Shown here piece by piece: positions 1 through 5,868 of a stretch of 6,159 nt of DNA. Position numbers and translations under genes: made by a program. The stretch's first letter is position 1, and each line of letters opens with the position of its first letter. Location of the stretch: assembly GCA_021781075.1 (NCBI GenBank), contig JAJXXN010000293.1, positions 1 to 6,159 on the forward strand, in the 5' to 3' direction. The DNA is from Acidobacteriota bacterium. GTDB lineage: Bacteria; Acidobacteriota; Terriglobia; Terriglobales; Acidobacteriaceae. The notes under the pieces were generated by a model. The model did not search any database. It was given only the letters and a program-made list of their open reading frames with translations, and was not told the origin of the DNA.

Positions 1-515
1 CCGCACTAGCCCAATTGCTCGACGATTTCTCGGTGGCCAACAACTCATCTGGAACCGTTACCGTGCCGCCGCTCGGCGCTGCCAAGATGAGCTTTACGAT
101 CGCGCCGAGCGGGCCATCAAGCACAATCCCGCAAGCCATCACTGTTTCCATTGCCGATATGCCCGAGGGCGTCGGCTACTCGCTCACGCCCACGACCATC
201 GCTTCCGGCCAGGGAGCGGCTAACCTAACGCTCGATATTTACTCACCGATCCAGGCGTCATTCAAACATGAGAAAGGGCCGCGCGACATGACTCCGATGA
301 TGCTCTCGCTTCTGGTGCTGCCGTTCGCAGGCTTGTTCCGGCAACGTGGAAGGCGCATTACATGTCGATTGCTGCTTGGTGCGGTTGCCCTTTGCGCGGC
401 GCTCACGCTGAGCAGTTGCGGGTCACAGCTCGTCGTCTCGTCGAATACGGTTACTGTGACTGCGACATCGGGGAATCTGACACATTCCACGACGTTCCAG
501 CTCGTTATCAACTAG
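1..515 (+). CDS. C-terminal end of an Ig-like repeat surface/secreted protein (5' partial)
   Basis: The reading frame is open from the window's left edge (first full codon at position 3) to a TAG at 513-515, so the gene starts outside the window. The TTG at 15 is only the first start-like codon and is probably internal. About 80 visible residues form a Ser/Thr/Gly/Val-rich beta-sandwich module containing the phrase SLTPTTIASGQGAANLTL, typical of bacterial Ig-like repeats. Counting from the TTG, a hydrophobic stretch follows (about 94-108), then a basic cluster (RQRGRR, 109-114), a second hydrophobic stretch (about 119-134) ending in LSSCG (Cys135), and a last beta strand with TVTVTATSGNLTHSTT. 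From general knowledge, this tail recurs at the end of long Acidobacteriota Ig-like/NHL repeat proteins. The likely role is an exported or envelope-associated adhesion or structural protein; that is inference, and no catalytic motif is visible. Confidence 0.8.
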   Translation, partial: ALAQLLDDFSVANNSSGTVTVPPLGAAKMSFTIAPSGPSSTIPQAITVSIADMPEGVGYSLTPTTIASGQGAANLTLDIYSPIQASFKHEKGPRDMTPMMLSLLVLPFAGLFRQRGRRITCRLLLGAVALCAALTLSSCGSQLVVSSNTVTVTATSGNLTHSTTFQLVIN

Positions 516-581
516 TTACTATCTCAAAGAATGTGAAAGCAATTCGCAATGCGGGAAAGGTGGCGGATTTGTAATGATTTT

Positions 582-612
582 TTATTGATGATGGCACCGG
601 AACGTATAGACT
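582..612 (+). promoter_or_regulatory. Weak candidate promoter for the AIM24-family gene
   Basis: The 121-nt gap between the first gene and the AIM24 gene holds an AT-rich stretch at 576-590. TTGATG (585-590) is followed 16 nt later by TAGACT (607-612), each matching 4 of 6 bases of the sigma70 consensus. An overlapping TATAGA at 605-610 is an alternative -10 box. A promoter is expected here because the genes are separated and only one lies downstream, but the match is weak. Confidence 0.25.
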
Positions 613-636
613 GACTTGCGACAAGGAGCGTGAACG

Positions 637-1401
637 ATGGAAGCGAAGATTTTAGGGACCACTTTGCCGGTGCTGGAGATTGATTTGCAGCCGGGCGAGT
701 CTGTGTATTCGGAGAGCGGCGAGCTGAGCTGGATGACACAGACGATGCAGATGAGGACGCACACGCAGGCCGGCGGTGGTGGCGGGTTGTTCGGCGCCTT
801 CAAGCGCGTCGTGGCGGGCGGCAGTTTGTTCATGACCGAGTACTCGCCCGTGGGCGCGCCCGGCTCGGTGAGCTTTGCCGCCAAGGTGCCAGGCCATATT
901 GTGCCGGTGGAAATTACACCGGGCAATGAACTGATGGTCCACCGGCACGGCTTCATGTGCGCCACGCCGCAAGTCAGCTTGACCATCGGGTTCCAGCAGA
1001 ATTTGGGCGCGGGAATTTTTGGCGGCGACGGGTTTATCTTGCAGAAGCTCGGCGGGCAGGGAACGGCCTGGCTGGAGCTTTCGGGTGAGCTGATCAAAAA
1101 AGAGCTTGCGCCGGGCGAGGTACTGCGCGTTCATCCGGGCCATGTGGGCGCGTTTCATGCCTCGGTGGGTTTCCAGATTACAACGGTGCCGGGGATTAAG
1201 AATGTGCTCTTTGGCGGTGACGGTTTGTTTTTGGCGGCGCTGATGGGGCCGGGCTCCGTGTGGCTGCAGACACTGCCGATCTCGCGGCTGGCCCATGCGT
1301 TGCTGCCGTATTTGCCAAAGACGGGTGGTGATGTGCGCAGCGCCAGCGGCGGCGCGGTGCTGGGTGGCATTGTCGGCTCGCTGCTGAGCGGGGACAATTA
1401 A
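637..1401 (+). CDS. AIM24/TIGR00266 family protein (DUF124)
   Basis: This 254-residue protein has the features of the AIM24 family (Pfam PF01987, TIGR00266): an N-terminal beta-rich part with SGELSWMT (about 27-34), a glycine run followed by LFGAFKRVVAGGSLFMTEYS (51-70), and two later copies of an FGGDG motif at about 128-132 and 192-196. Each copy is followed by a hydrophobic strand ending in AWLE or VWLQ. Family knowledge: in yeast, AIM24 is a mitochondrial protein affecting inner-membrane organisation. The bacterial proteins are small beta-rich proteins with no agreed biochemical role. There is no signal peptide or membrane helix, so it is probably cytoplasmic. The ATG at 637 is supported by AAGGAG at 623-628 with 8-nt spacing. 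It stands alone as a transcription unit, ending just before a strong hairpin. The family assignment is firm; the function is unknown. Confidence 0.93.
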   Translation: MEAKILGTTLPVLEIDLQPGESVYSESGELSWMTQTMQMRTHTQAGGGGGLFGAFKRVVAGGSLFMTEYSPVGAPGSVSFAAKVPGHIVPVEITPGNELMVHRHGFMCATPQVSLTIGFQQNLGAGIFGGDGFILQKLGGQGTAWLELSGELIKKELAPGEVLRVHPGHVGAFHASVGFQITTVPGIKNVLFGGDGLFLAALMGPGSVWLQTLPISRLAHALLPYLPKTGGDVRSASGGAVLGGIVGSLLSGDN

Positions 1402-1422
1402 CCCATATCAATATTAAATTTG

Positions 1423-1450
1423 AAAGGGGCTGGAGAAATCCAGCCCCTTT
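1423..1450. terminator. Bidirectional intrinsic terminator hairpin between convergent genes
   Basis: A perfect 11-bp inverted repeat has arms AAAGGGGCTGG (1423-1433) and CCAGCCCCTTT (1440-1450) around a 6-nt loop (AGAAAT). It lies between the stop of the plus-strand AIM24 gene (1401) and the stop of the minus-strand gene (1471), where a shared terminator is expected. The plus-strand transcript has only the short CCCCTTT end of the stem. The minus-strand transcript continues into the AT-rich stretch around 1407-1422, which gives a moderately U-rich tail. Termination is therefore likely in both directions and probably better for the minus strand. Confidence 0.8.
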
Positions 1451-1470
1451 GCCCATGCGCAACCAATTCA

Positions 1471-2433
1471 TTATGACGGCTGCGGCTGCGGCGCTGCTGT
1501 CGTCGTCGATGGCGGCGTCGAGGGTGGCACGGTTGGTTGCGAGACCTCCGGGAAGAGCGCGGTGTCGTCGGTGACGGTGACGTTCAACTTCATGCCGGGG
1601 ACGATGGCGGCCTGATCGCCCTTCGAGAGCATCGCGAAGAGGGCGGCGTCGGGGATGAGCATCAAGGTGAGCATGCGTTTGTCGTGGAACACGCCCTCGA
1701 CCGTCTCGCCGCCTGCAACCGGTATCGTGAGCTGCTTGTCATGGATTGCATCGACTTGAAATTGGATGTCGCCGGGCTGCCCCATAAATCCCGGCCGGTC
1801 GGCCATAATGATGCGGGCATCCACCGGCGTGCCTTTGGGAAAAACGACCGTGTCGCCATTCTTTATGTCCTCATCCAGCTTGAGTGGCAGGGTGTCGCCG
1901 ACTTCGGCTGAGCTTGAAGAGGCGGTTCCATCGGTGACAAGGCGAAGCGTGGTGCCCGCCGGAAGCACACCGGCAGTGTTGACCGATGTGTCCTCCTGCT
2001 GTGCGCCGGATGTGCCTGTGACATAAACCGCGCGCGCAACCACGCTGCGGTTCATATTGGGCACGTAGGCGATGGCCTGCAGGATTGTGTCCTTGTTGAT
2101 TTCAATGGGCCCTGTGTAGCGCTTTGAATTGAAGGTCGGCGTCCAGCCGTCGGTGGAGTAGTAAATCAGCGCGTAGTGGGTCCTGGTCCTGATCCTCACC
2201 AGGGTGCCGGGTTTGATTTTGCCTTGCGGCACTGAAAACGACGGCTTGGACGTCCACGGCATCCCCGCCATGAACGGGATATTGGAGGGATCCTCATTCG
2301 CGGGTTCGTTCTGTGCCGTCTGCAGGTTGAGTTGCTGTTGCTGCATCGCCTGCATGTTGGCCATGGTTGCGGCGTTTTGCGCGGTGAGGGTGAATGCCGC
2401 GGCAAAAACGAGATAGAGGGCTGGATTTTTCAT
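1471..2433 (-). CDS. Exported protein with chitobiase/beta-hexosaminidase C-terminal-like domain
   Basis: With the start chosen here the product is 320 residues. Residues 1-22 look like a signal peptide (Lys2, then a hydrophobic core, with cleavage somewhere near 18-22). A Met/Gln-rich linker (about 24-42) follows. Residues about 64-140 match the CHB_HEX_C_1-type domain (PF13290): PSFSVPQG, ALIYYSTDGWTPT, YTGPIEI, ILQAIAY and VVARAVY fit its usual strand pattern. Residues about 156-290 form a second beta-rich module (GVLPAGTTLRLVTDG, VGDTLPLKLDEDI, VVFPKGTPVDARI), which resembles a module common in acidobacterial exported proteins. The last ~22 residues are Pro/Thr/Ser-rich. No enzyme active site is visible, so a binding or structural role in the periplasm or outside the cell is inferred. 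The frame stays open to a TTG at 2547, but that extension puts 38 charged residues before the signal peptide and lacks a good ribosome site. It lies 110 nt downstream of the metallopeptidase gene. Confidence 0.82.
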   Translation of the reverse strand: MKNPALYLVFAAAFTLTAQNAATMANMQAMQQQQLNLQTAQNEPANEDPSNIPFMAGMPWTSKPSFSVPQGKIKPGTLVRIRTRTHYALIYYSTDGWTPTFNSKRYTGPIEINKDTILQAIAYVPNMNRSVVARAVYVTGTSGAQQEDTSVNTAGVLPAGTTLRLVTDGTASSSSAEVGDTLPLKLDEDIKNGDTVVFPKGTPVDARIIMADRPGFMGQPGDIQFQVDAIHDKQLTIPVAGGETVEGVFHDKRMLTLMLIPDAALFAMLSKGDQAAIVPGMKLNVTVTDDTALFPEVSQPTVPPSTPPSTTTAAPQPQPS

Positions 2434-2438
2434 ACGTT

Positions 2439-2444
2439 CTCCCT
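2439..2444 (-). promoter_or_regulatory. Ribosome binding site that fixes the start at 2433
   Basis: On the minus strand AGGGAG lies 5 nt before the ATG at 2433-2431, within the longer match AAGGGAGA. This supports beginning the exported protein at residue MKNPAL and rejects the upstream TTG at 2547 that would overlap the stop of the metallopeptidase gene. Confidence 0.75.
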
Positions 2445-2543
2445 TGCGTGCTGCCTTGCCGCCCGCACCATGGCTTGCGAAACGGTGTCTACCTATGAAG
2501 AACGTACGCAGTGCAATTAAGTTGCGTGTGACACAAAAAATAT

Positions 2544-4136
2544 TCAATGCGTTGCGGCGGCGGGGGTTGATTGCCTGGGTTGGGCCGCATCCAGGACGAA
2601 CTTCATCATGCCGTGGTTGGCAAAGAAGCGGACGAAGCCGCCGGTGAGCGTGTCGCCGGCTTCAAAATCATGACCGGGAGTTCGCGCCACCTTTTCAAAT
2701 TGGCGGTCGGGAGCGTTGCGTTGCGCCTGCTTCAGTTCGCCTGTGCCTTGCGCGTCGAAGGCGAGGCGTGCAAGCTGCGCCGCGAGGTCGAGCGGAATGC
2801 TCTCCGTGACGAAGACATGGCGCCCGCGGGTGGTGATGGTGACAGGGCCCTCGCTGGTGGTGTATGTGTCGGTGCCGCCCAGGCTTGCGGCCTCATCGTG
2901 CTTCAGGCCGGAATACTTGTTGCCAAGCTCGCCTGCGTAAATTTGCGCGAATCGCTGTGCGGTTTCACTGTTTTTCCAGGCGGAGAGATAGATGAGCGCT
3001 ACATCGGCGGTGGTTGGCGAGGCTTCGTTCGCAGTGCGGCGTATGCCGGCCCAATAGATGCCTCCGTCCCAAGCGGGTGCGAGGTCGGTGGCTGCGTCCT
3101 TGCCGGCGAAAAGCTCAAGTAGAATGTTGGTGTCAAGCTGGCCCATCTGGCCAATGTCGTAGGGCTTGTAGGTTTTGTCGAGCAGGGGATGAATGTCGGG
3201 CATCTGCGGAATCGCCGGCGGGATGCGCTTTTCAAAATCGACCGGGTTGAAAATCTCCCAGCTCGAGGTGGGTGGCGAATCCAAAAGCCCGGTGAAAGCC
3301 GCGGCGCGTCCCTTGTCCATCCAGATGTCCTGAACAAAACCGAGGCCGTCGCGATAAGGGAAGAGCATGGACTCGGAGAGCAGGAGTGGCGCGCGGGCCA
3401 TGACGGGTGAGTCCGCGTCATTATGCGCCAGTTGCTGGTGGATGTATTCGATGACCTCGGGGTCCTTGATGAGGGAGCGCCCGCTGGGCTTGAGGATGTA
3501 ATCGGTAAAGACGGCGGTGGCCTGGCCCTCGAGGACGGCCTCGCGCGCCTCGTCCATTTCGTCGCGGGCGATATGGTCGAGGTCCTCGCTGAATTTTGTT
3601 GAGACACGGTCGGGGCTTTGGTCGTCCCAATGGACGAGGTCGGTGTGCTGGTCCTGCAGCGCGTGGGTGAGCTCGTGGGCCATCACCGGTTTCTGTTCAT
3701 CGGCGTCGAGCCAGTCCAGCAGGTTGATGGTGCGGGTCTTCGGGTCGTAGTATCCGGCGATCTGCTCGGTGAGCAGGCTGAGCAGAAAGGGGCGCAGTTT
3801 GAAGTCGCGGTCGAGCAGGCCGAATTTCTTGATGACAATCCCGCTGCGTTCGATGCGTTTTGCATCCTTGTCATCGTCGAATTTCTTGCGCAGGTCGGCC
3901 TCAATCAGGGCGCGTGAGACGAGGCGGCGCTTGATCTCGTGGCGGACGGGAAGGCCCGACTCCTCGGATGCGAAATCGGTCAGCTCATTGATGGAGTTGA
4001 AGAGCGCCTTTGACTGCGCGGGCGTGATGCGCTGCCCGGGTTGAACGTCCGTGGCTTGCTGTGCGATTGCGCGCGGGGCTAGCGCAAGCGTGAGAAGCGC
4101 GAGGTGGAATGCGACAGTCCTGCATGGCGGTTTCAC
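2544..4136 (-). CDS. Predicted exported zinc metallopeptidase (HExxH, gluzincin-like)
   Basis: The product has 530 residues. Residues 1-25 are a clear signal peptide (Lys2/Arg6, a Leu/Ala core, AIA before Gln26), so it acts in the periplasm or outside the cell. Residues 125-139 contain IAGYYDPKTRTINLL, and residues 153-164 contain AHELTHALQDQH, the zinc-binding HExxH motif (His154, Glu155, His158). EGQATA follows at about 203-208, with Glu203 as the probable third zinc ligand and a spacing like that of gluzincins. The remaining ~320 residues hold no domain I can name but include aromatic and Gly-rich segments (YWAGIRRTANE, 361-371; GGTDTYTT, 420-427). Substrate and precise peptidase family are unknown. 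The start is GTG at 4136, preceded by GAGGAG (4148-4143) with 6-nt spacing. The all-intact zinc motif suggests an active enzyme. The next gene downstream, same strand, encodes another exported protein. Confidence 0.82.
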   Translation of the reverse strand: MKPPCRTVAFHLALLTLALAPRAIAQQATDVQPGQRITPAQSKALFNSINELTDFASEESGLPVRHEIKRRLVSRALIEADLRKKFDDDKDAKRIERSGIVIKKFGLLDRDFKLRPFLLSLLTEQIAGYYDPKTRTINLLDWLDADEQKPVMAHELTHALQDQHTDLVHWDDQSPDRVSTKFSEDLDHIARDEMDEAREAVLEGQATAVFTDYILKPSGRSLIKDPEVIEYIHQQLAHNDADSPVMARAPLLLSESMLFPYRDGLGFVQDIWMDKGRAAAFTGLLDSPPTSSWEIFNPVDFEKRIPPAIPQMPDIHPLLDKTYKPYDIGQMGQLDTNILLELFAGKDAATDLAPAWDGGIYWAGIRRTANEASPTTADVALIYLSAWKNSETAQRFAQIYAGELGNKYSGLKHDEAASLGGTDTYTTSEGPVTITTRGRHVFVTESIPLDLAAQLARLAFDAQGTGELKQAQRNAPDRQFEKVARTPGHDFEAGDTLTGGFVRFFANHGMMKFVLDAAQPRQSTPAAATH

Positions 4137-4142
4137 AGCGTG

Positions 4143-4148
4143 CTCCTC
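4143..4148 (-). promoter_or_regulatory. Ribosome binding site supporting a GTG start at 4136
   Basis: On the minus strand GAGGAG ends 6 nt before the GTG at 4136-4134. The GTG is directly followed by the Lys residue and hydrophobic core expected of a signal peptide, so this unusual start codon is well supported. Confidence 0.7.
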
Positions 4149-4185
4149 TGCGTGCCGGGGGAAAGTGAAGCTTTCAACACAAGGC

Positions 4186-4191
4186 TATAAT
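4186..4191 (+). promoter_or_regulatory. Probable promoter -10 box of the ygfZ operon
   Basis: A perfect TATAAT lies in the divergent gap between the metallopeptidase gene and ygfZ. No good -35 box is found 16-18 nt upstream (the bases there are near AAGTGA). Transcription would start near 4197-4200, giving a leader of about 40 nt before the ATG at 4238. An inverted repeat GAAAG-N5-CTTTC (4161-4175) covers the -35 area. Confidence 0.55.
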
Positions 4192-4225
4192 CAAAGAGCG
4201 GGGAGTGCAAAATTTTTGCTTTCCC

Positions 4226-4231
4226 GGTGGG
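4226..4231 (+). promoter_or_regulatory. Weak ribosome binding site for the ygfZ ATG at 4238
   Basis: GGTGGG lies 6 nt before the ATG at 4238. It is a modest match to the anti-Shine-Dalgarno sequence. The alternative in-frame GTG at 4205 has only GGGGA touching it and would sit about 5-8 nt from the predicted transcription start. Confidence 0.4.
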
Positions 4232-4237
4232 TTTTTC

Positions 4238-5275
4238 ATGGCATTGGATGGGACCAAATCGACCGCCGAGCGGACGGCCGGGGCGTTGGATGCGCTGGCT
4301 GGTGAACACGCCGCGCTTTGCCGCGGCGCAGGGTTCCATTCCACCCTTGCGCTCGCGCGCCGCCGGGTGCGGGGCGAGGACCGTTTCCGCTGGCTGAGTG
4401 GCATGGTCACAAACACCGTGAATGAGCTCGGCGCTGGCCAGGGTGCGCTGAGCCTGGTTTTGAATGCGCAGGGACGAATCCAGGGCGACCTGATGGTGTG
4501 GCGCGGCGGCGCGGGAAGCGCGGATGCATTGGAGCTGGAACTGGATGCGGCGCAGGCTGAAAAGCTGATTGCCCATTTTGAAAAGTTCATCATCATGGAT
4601 GATGTGGAGCTGGTTGCGGTCGATGGAGTGGCCGCAGTGGGCGTCTATGGGCCGCAGTCCGCGCAAGTTTTGGCGAGCGTGGGGATTGAAGCGCCGGGGC
4701 AACAGTTGAGCCAGAAGAGCATGGATTGGCAGGGCAGCGAGCTGCTCGTGCGCCGCCAGTTCAGCACGGTGGTGCCGCGCTTCACGCTCTGGTGCGCGGC
4801 GGGGCAGCGGGATGAGTTGACCGCGGCGCTGCAGGGCGCGGGAGTGGTTGAGGTGGGCGATGCGGCGCTTGAGACGCTGCGCGTGGTGGAGGGGATTCCG
4901 CGCTACGGCGTCGATGTGGTGGAGAAGGACCTTCCGCAGGAGAGTTCGCTCACGCGGGCGTTGCACTTCAGCAAGGGCTGCTACCTGGGCCAGGAGATTG
5001 TCGAGCGGATCCGCTCGCGCGGGAATGTGCACCGGCATTTGCGGCAGTTGGAGTTTATGGGCGAGCTGCCGCGGCCGGGTGCTGAGTTGCAGTTGGATGC
5101 CGCGCCGGCGGGAACAGTGACGAGCGCGGCCAGCCTTGGCGGCAGAATTTTTGGCCTGGCAATGTTGAAGGCCGAAGCTGAAACATCCGGTGCGGAGTTG
5201 GGTTACGCAGGCGGCAATGCGCGGGTGATGCCGCAGCCGCCGAGTTTGGAAGAGGTTCAAAGGGAAACAGTATGA
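4238..5275 (+). CDS. ygfZ: YgfZ/GcvT-domain tRNA-modifying/Fe-S maintenance protein
   Basis: From the ATG at 4238 the product has 345 residues, near the family's usual 320-350. It carries the YgfZ signature KGCYLGQE at about 246-253 (Cys248), the motif that separates YgfZ from glycine-cleavage T protein. Other matches are the N-terminal folate-binding fold with RGEDRFRWLSGMVTN (about 45-59), LNAQGRIQGDL (about 75-85), EGIPRYGVDV (about 218-227), and a C-terminal beta barrel after RSRGNVHRHLR (about 259-269). Family knowledge: YgfZ binds tetrahydrofolate in the cytoplasm and supports Fe-S enzymes such as the tRNA methylthiolase MiaB; the signature Cys is functionally important in E. coli. It is the first gene of a three-gene operon, and its TGA overlaps the next ATG by 4 nt. 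The in-frame GTG at 4205 would add 11 residues and cannot be excluded. Confidence 0.92.
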   Translation: MALDGTKSTAERTAGALDALAGEHAALCRGAGFHSTLALARRRVRGEDRFRWLSGMVTNTVNELGAGQGALSLVLNAQGRIQGDLMVWRGGAGSADALELELDAAQAEKLIAHFEKFIIMDDVELVAVDGVAAVGVYGPQSAQVLASVGIEAPGQQLSQKSMDWQGSELLVRRQFSTVVPRFTLWCAAGQRDELTAALQGAGVVEVGDAALETLRVVEGIPRYGVDVVEKDLPQESSLTRALHFSKGCYLGQEIVERIRSRGNVHRHLRQLEFMGELPRPGAELQLDAAPAGTVTSAASLGGRIFGLAMLKAEAETSGAELGYAGGNARVMPQPPSLEEVQRETV

Positions 5276-5853
5276 GCGAAAAACCGAAGTTTGAAGTGAT
5301 TGACCGCCGCAAAATGAAGGCGGAGGAAGAACAACATGCGCCCAAGCCGGCAACGGAGCCGGAAAAGGCGCCGGAGAAGAAGCCTGAATCCGCAGGCCCG
5401 CGGCTGGTGACCAGTGAGCCGGCAACAACAGCGGGCGATGGTGAGACAGCCGGGATGCCCGAGCCTCCGACGGCCGAGGAGAGCCGCGAGCAGAAGAGCG
5501 CCTATGATGCATCGAGCGAGCGGCTGGATGATTTGATTCGCGCCCAGAACCCGGGTGTGGAGAAGCAGCCACCGATCACCTTTGAGAGCCTTTTGCAGCA
5601 GTTGTATCTTTCCGCGATGGTGCAGATGGGTGCGGGCACGCCGGAGGGCCAGCGCCCTCGGATTGACATATTGGGGGCGCGGCAGACGATTGACCTGCTG
5701 GGCGTGCTGGCGGAGAAGACCCGCGGCAACCTGAGCGTGGCTGAGGAAAAGGCGCTGCAGATGGTGCTCTTTGAGGCGCGCATGGCATTTTTGGAATTGA
5801 CGAAGATGATCACGATACAGCCGCCGCCACCGCCGCCAGCGGAGAAGAAGTAG
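5272..5853 (+). CDS. DUF1844 domain-containing protein
   Basis: The product has 193 residues and two parts. Residues 1-98 are low-complexity, rich in Lys, Glu, Pro and Ala, and probably disordered. Residues about 102-180 match DUF1844: ITFESLLQQLYLSAMVQMG, then DILGARQTIDLLGVLAEKTRGNLS and EEKALQMVLFEARMAFLEL, predicted as mostly helical. The C-terminus has a run of six prolines (184-189) followed by AEKK. No signal peptide or catalytic residues are seen, and the domain's function is unknown. The ATG overlaps the ygfZ stop (ATGA) and has AAGGGA 6 nt upstream (5260-5265), indicating translational coupling. It is followed 15 nt later by a PhnP-like hydrolase gene. The domain call is strong; the cytoplasmic location is inferred. 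Confidence 0.9.
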   Translation: MSEKPKFEVIDRRKMKAEEEQHAPKPATEPEKAPEKKPESAGPRLVTSEPATTAGDGETAGMPEPPTAEESREQKSAYDASSERLDDLIRAQNPGVEKQPPITFESLLQQLYLSAMVQMGAGTPEGQRPRIDILGARQTIDLLGVLAEKTRGNLSVAEEKALQMVLFEARMAFLELTKMITIQPPPPPPAEKK

Positions 5854-5868
5854 GCCGGGGCGTTGGCG

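Noticed and set aside
545..586. Possible terminator after the first gene (CGCA-A-TGCG and the T-run at 579-583)
   Set aside because: The only inverted repeat has 4-bp arms with a 1-nt loop and does not lie next to the T-run, so no stable hairpin can be supported.
652..1296. A 214-codon minus-strand open frame opposite the AIM24 gene
   Set aside because: Arg/His/Gln-rich translation with no domain; the opposite strand encodes a clear AIM24 protein with a good ribosome site.
1477..1520. Triplet-like repetition (CGGCTG, GTCGTC) near the 3' end of the exported-protein gene
   Set aside because: It is explained by the Pro/Thr/Ala/Gln codons of the C-terminal tail and is not a separate repeat element.
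2522..2545. Palindrome GTGTGACAC and A-run between the two minus-strand genes as a terminator or operator
   Set aside because: The arms are only 4 bp and the T-run on the transcribed strand comes before the palindrome, not after it.
2434..2547. N-terminal extension of the chitobiase-C-like protein to a TTG at 2547
   Set aside because: It would put 38 residues with many Arg/Lys/His before a normal signal peptide, while the ATG at 2433 has a strong AGGGAG site 5 nt upstream.
4133..5572. A 479-codon minus-strand open frame opposite ygfZ and the start of the DUF1844 gene
   Set aside because: Its translation is rich in Arg, His, Pro, Ala and Gln with no recognisable domain, and it lies opposite genes with clear family signatures. 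This is the usual antisense artefact of GC-rich coding DNA.
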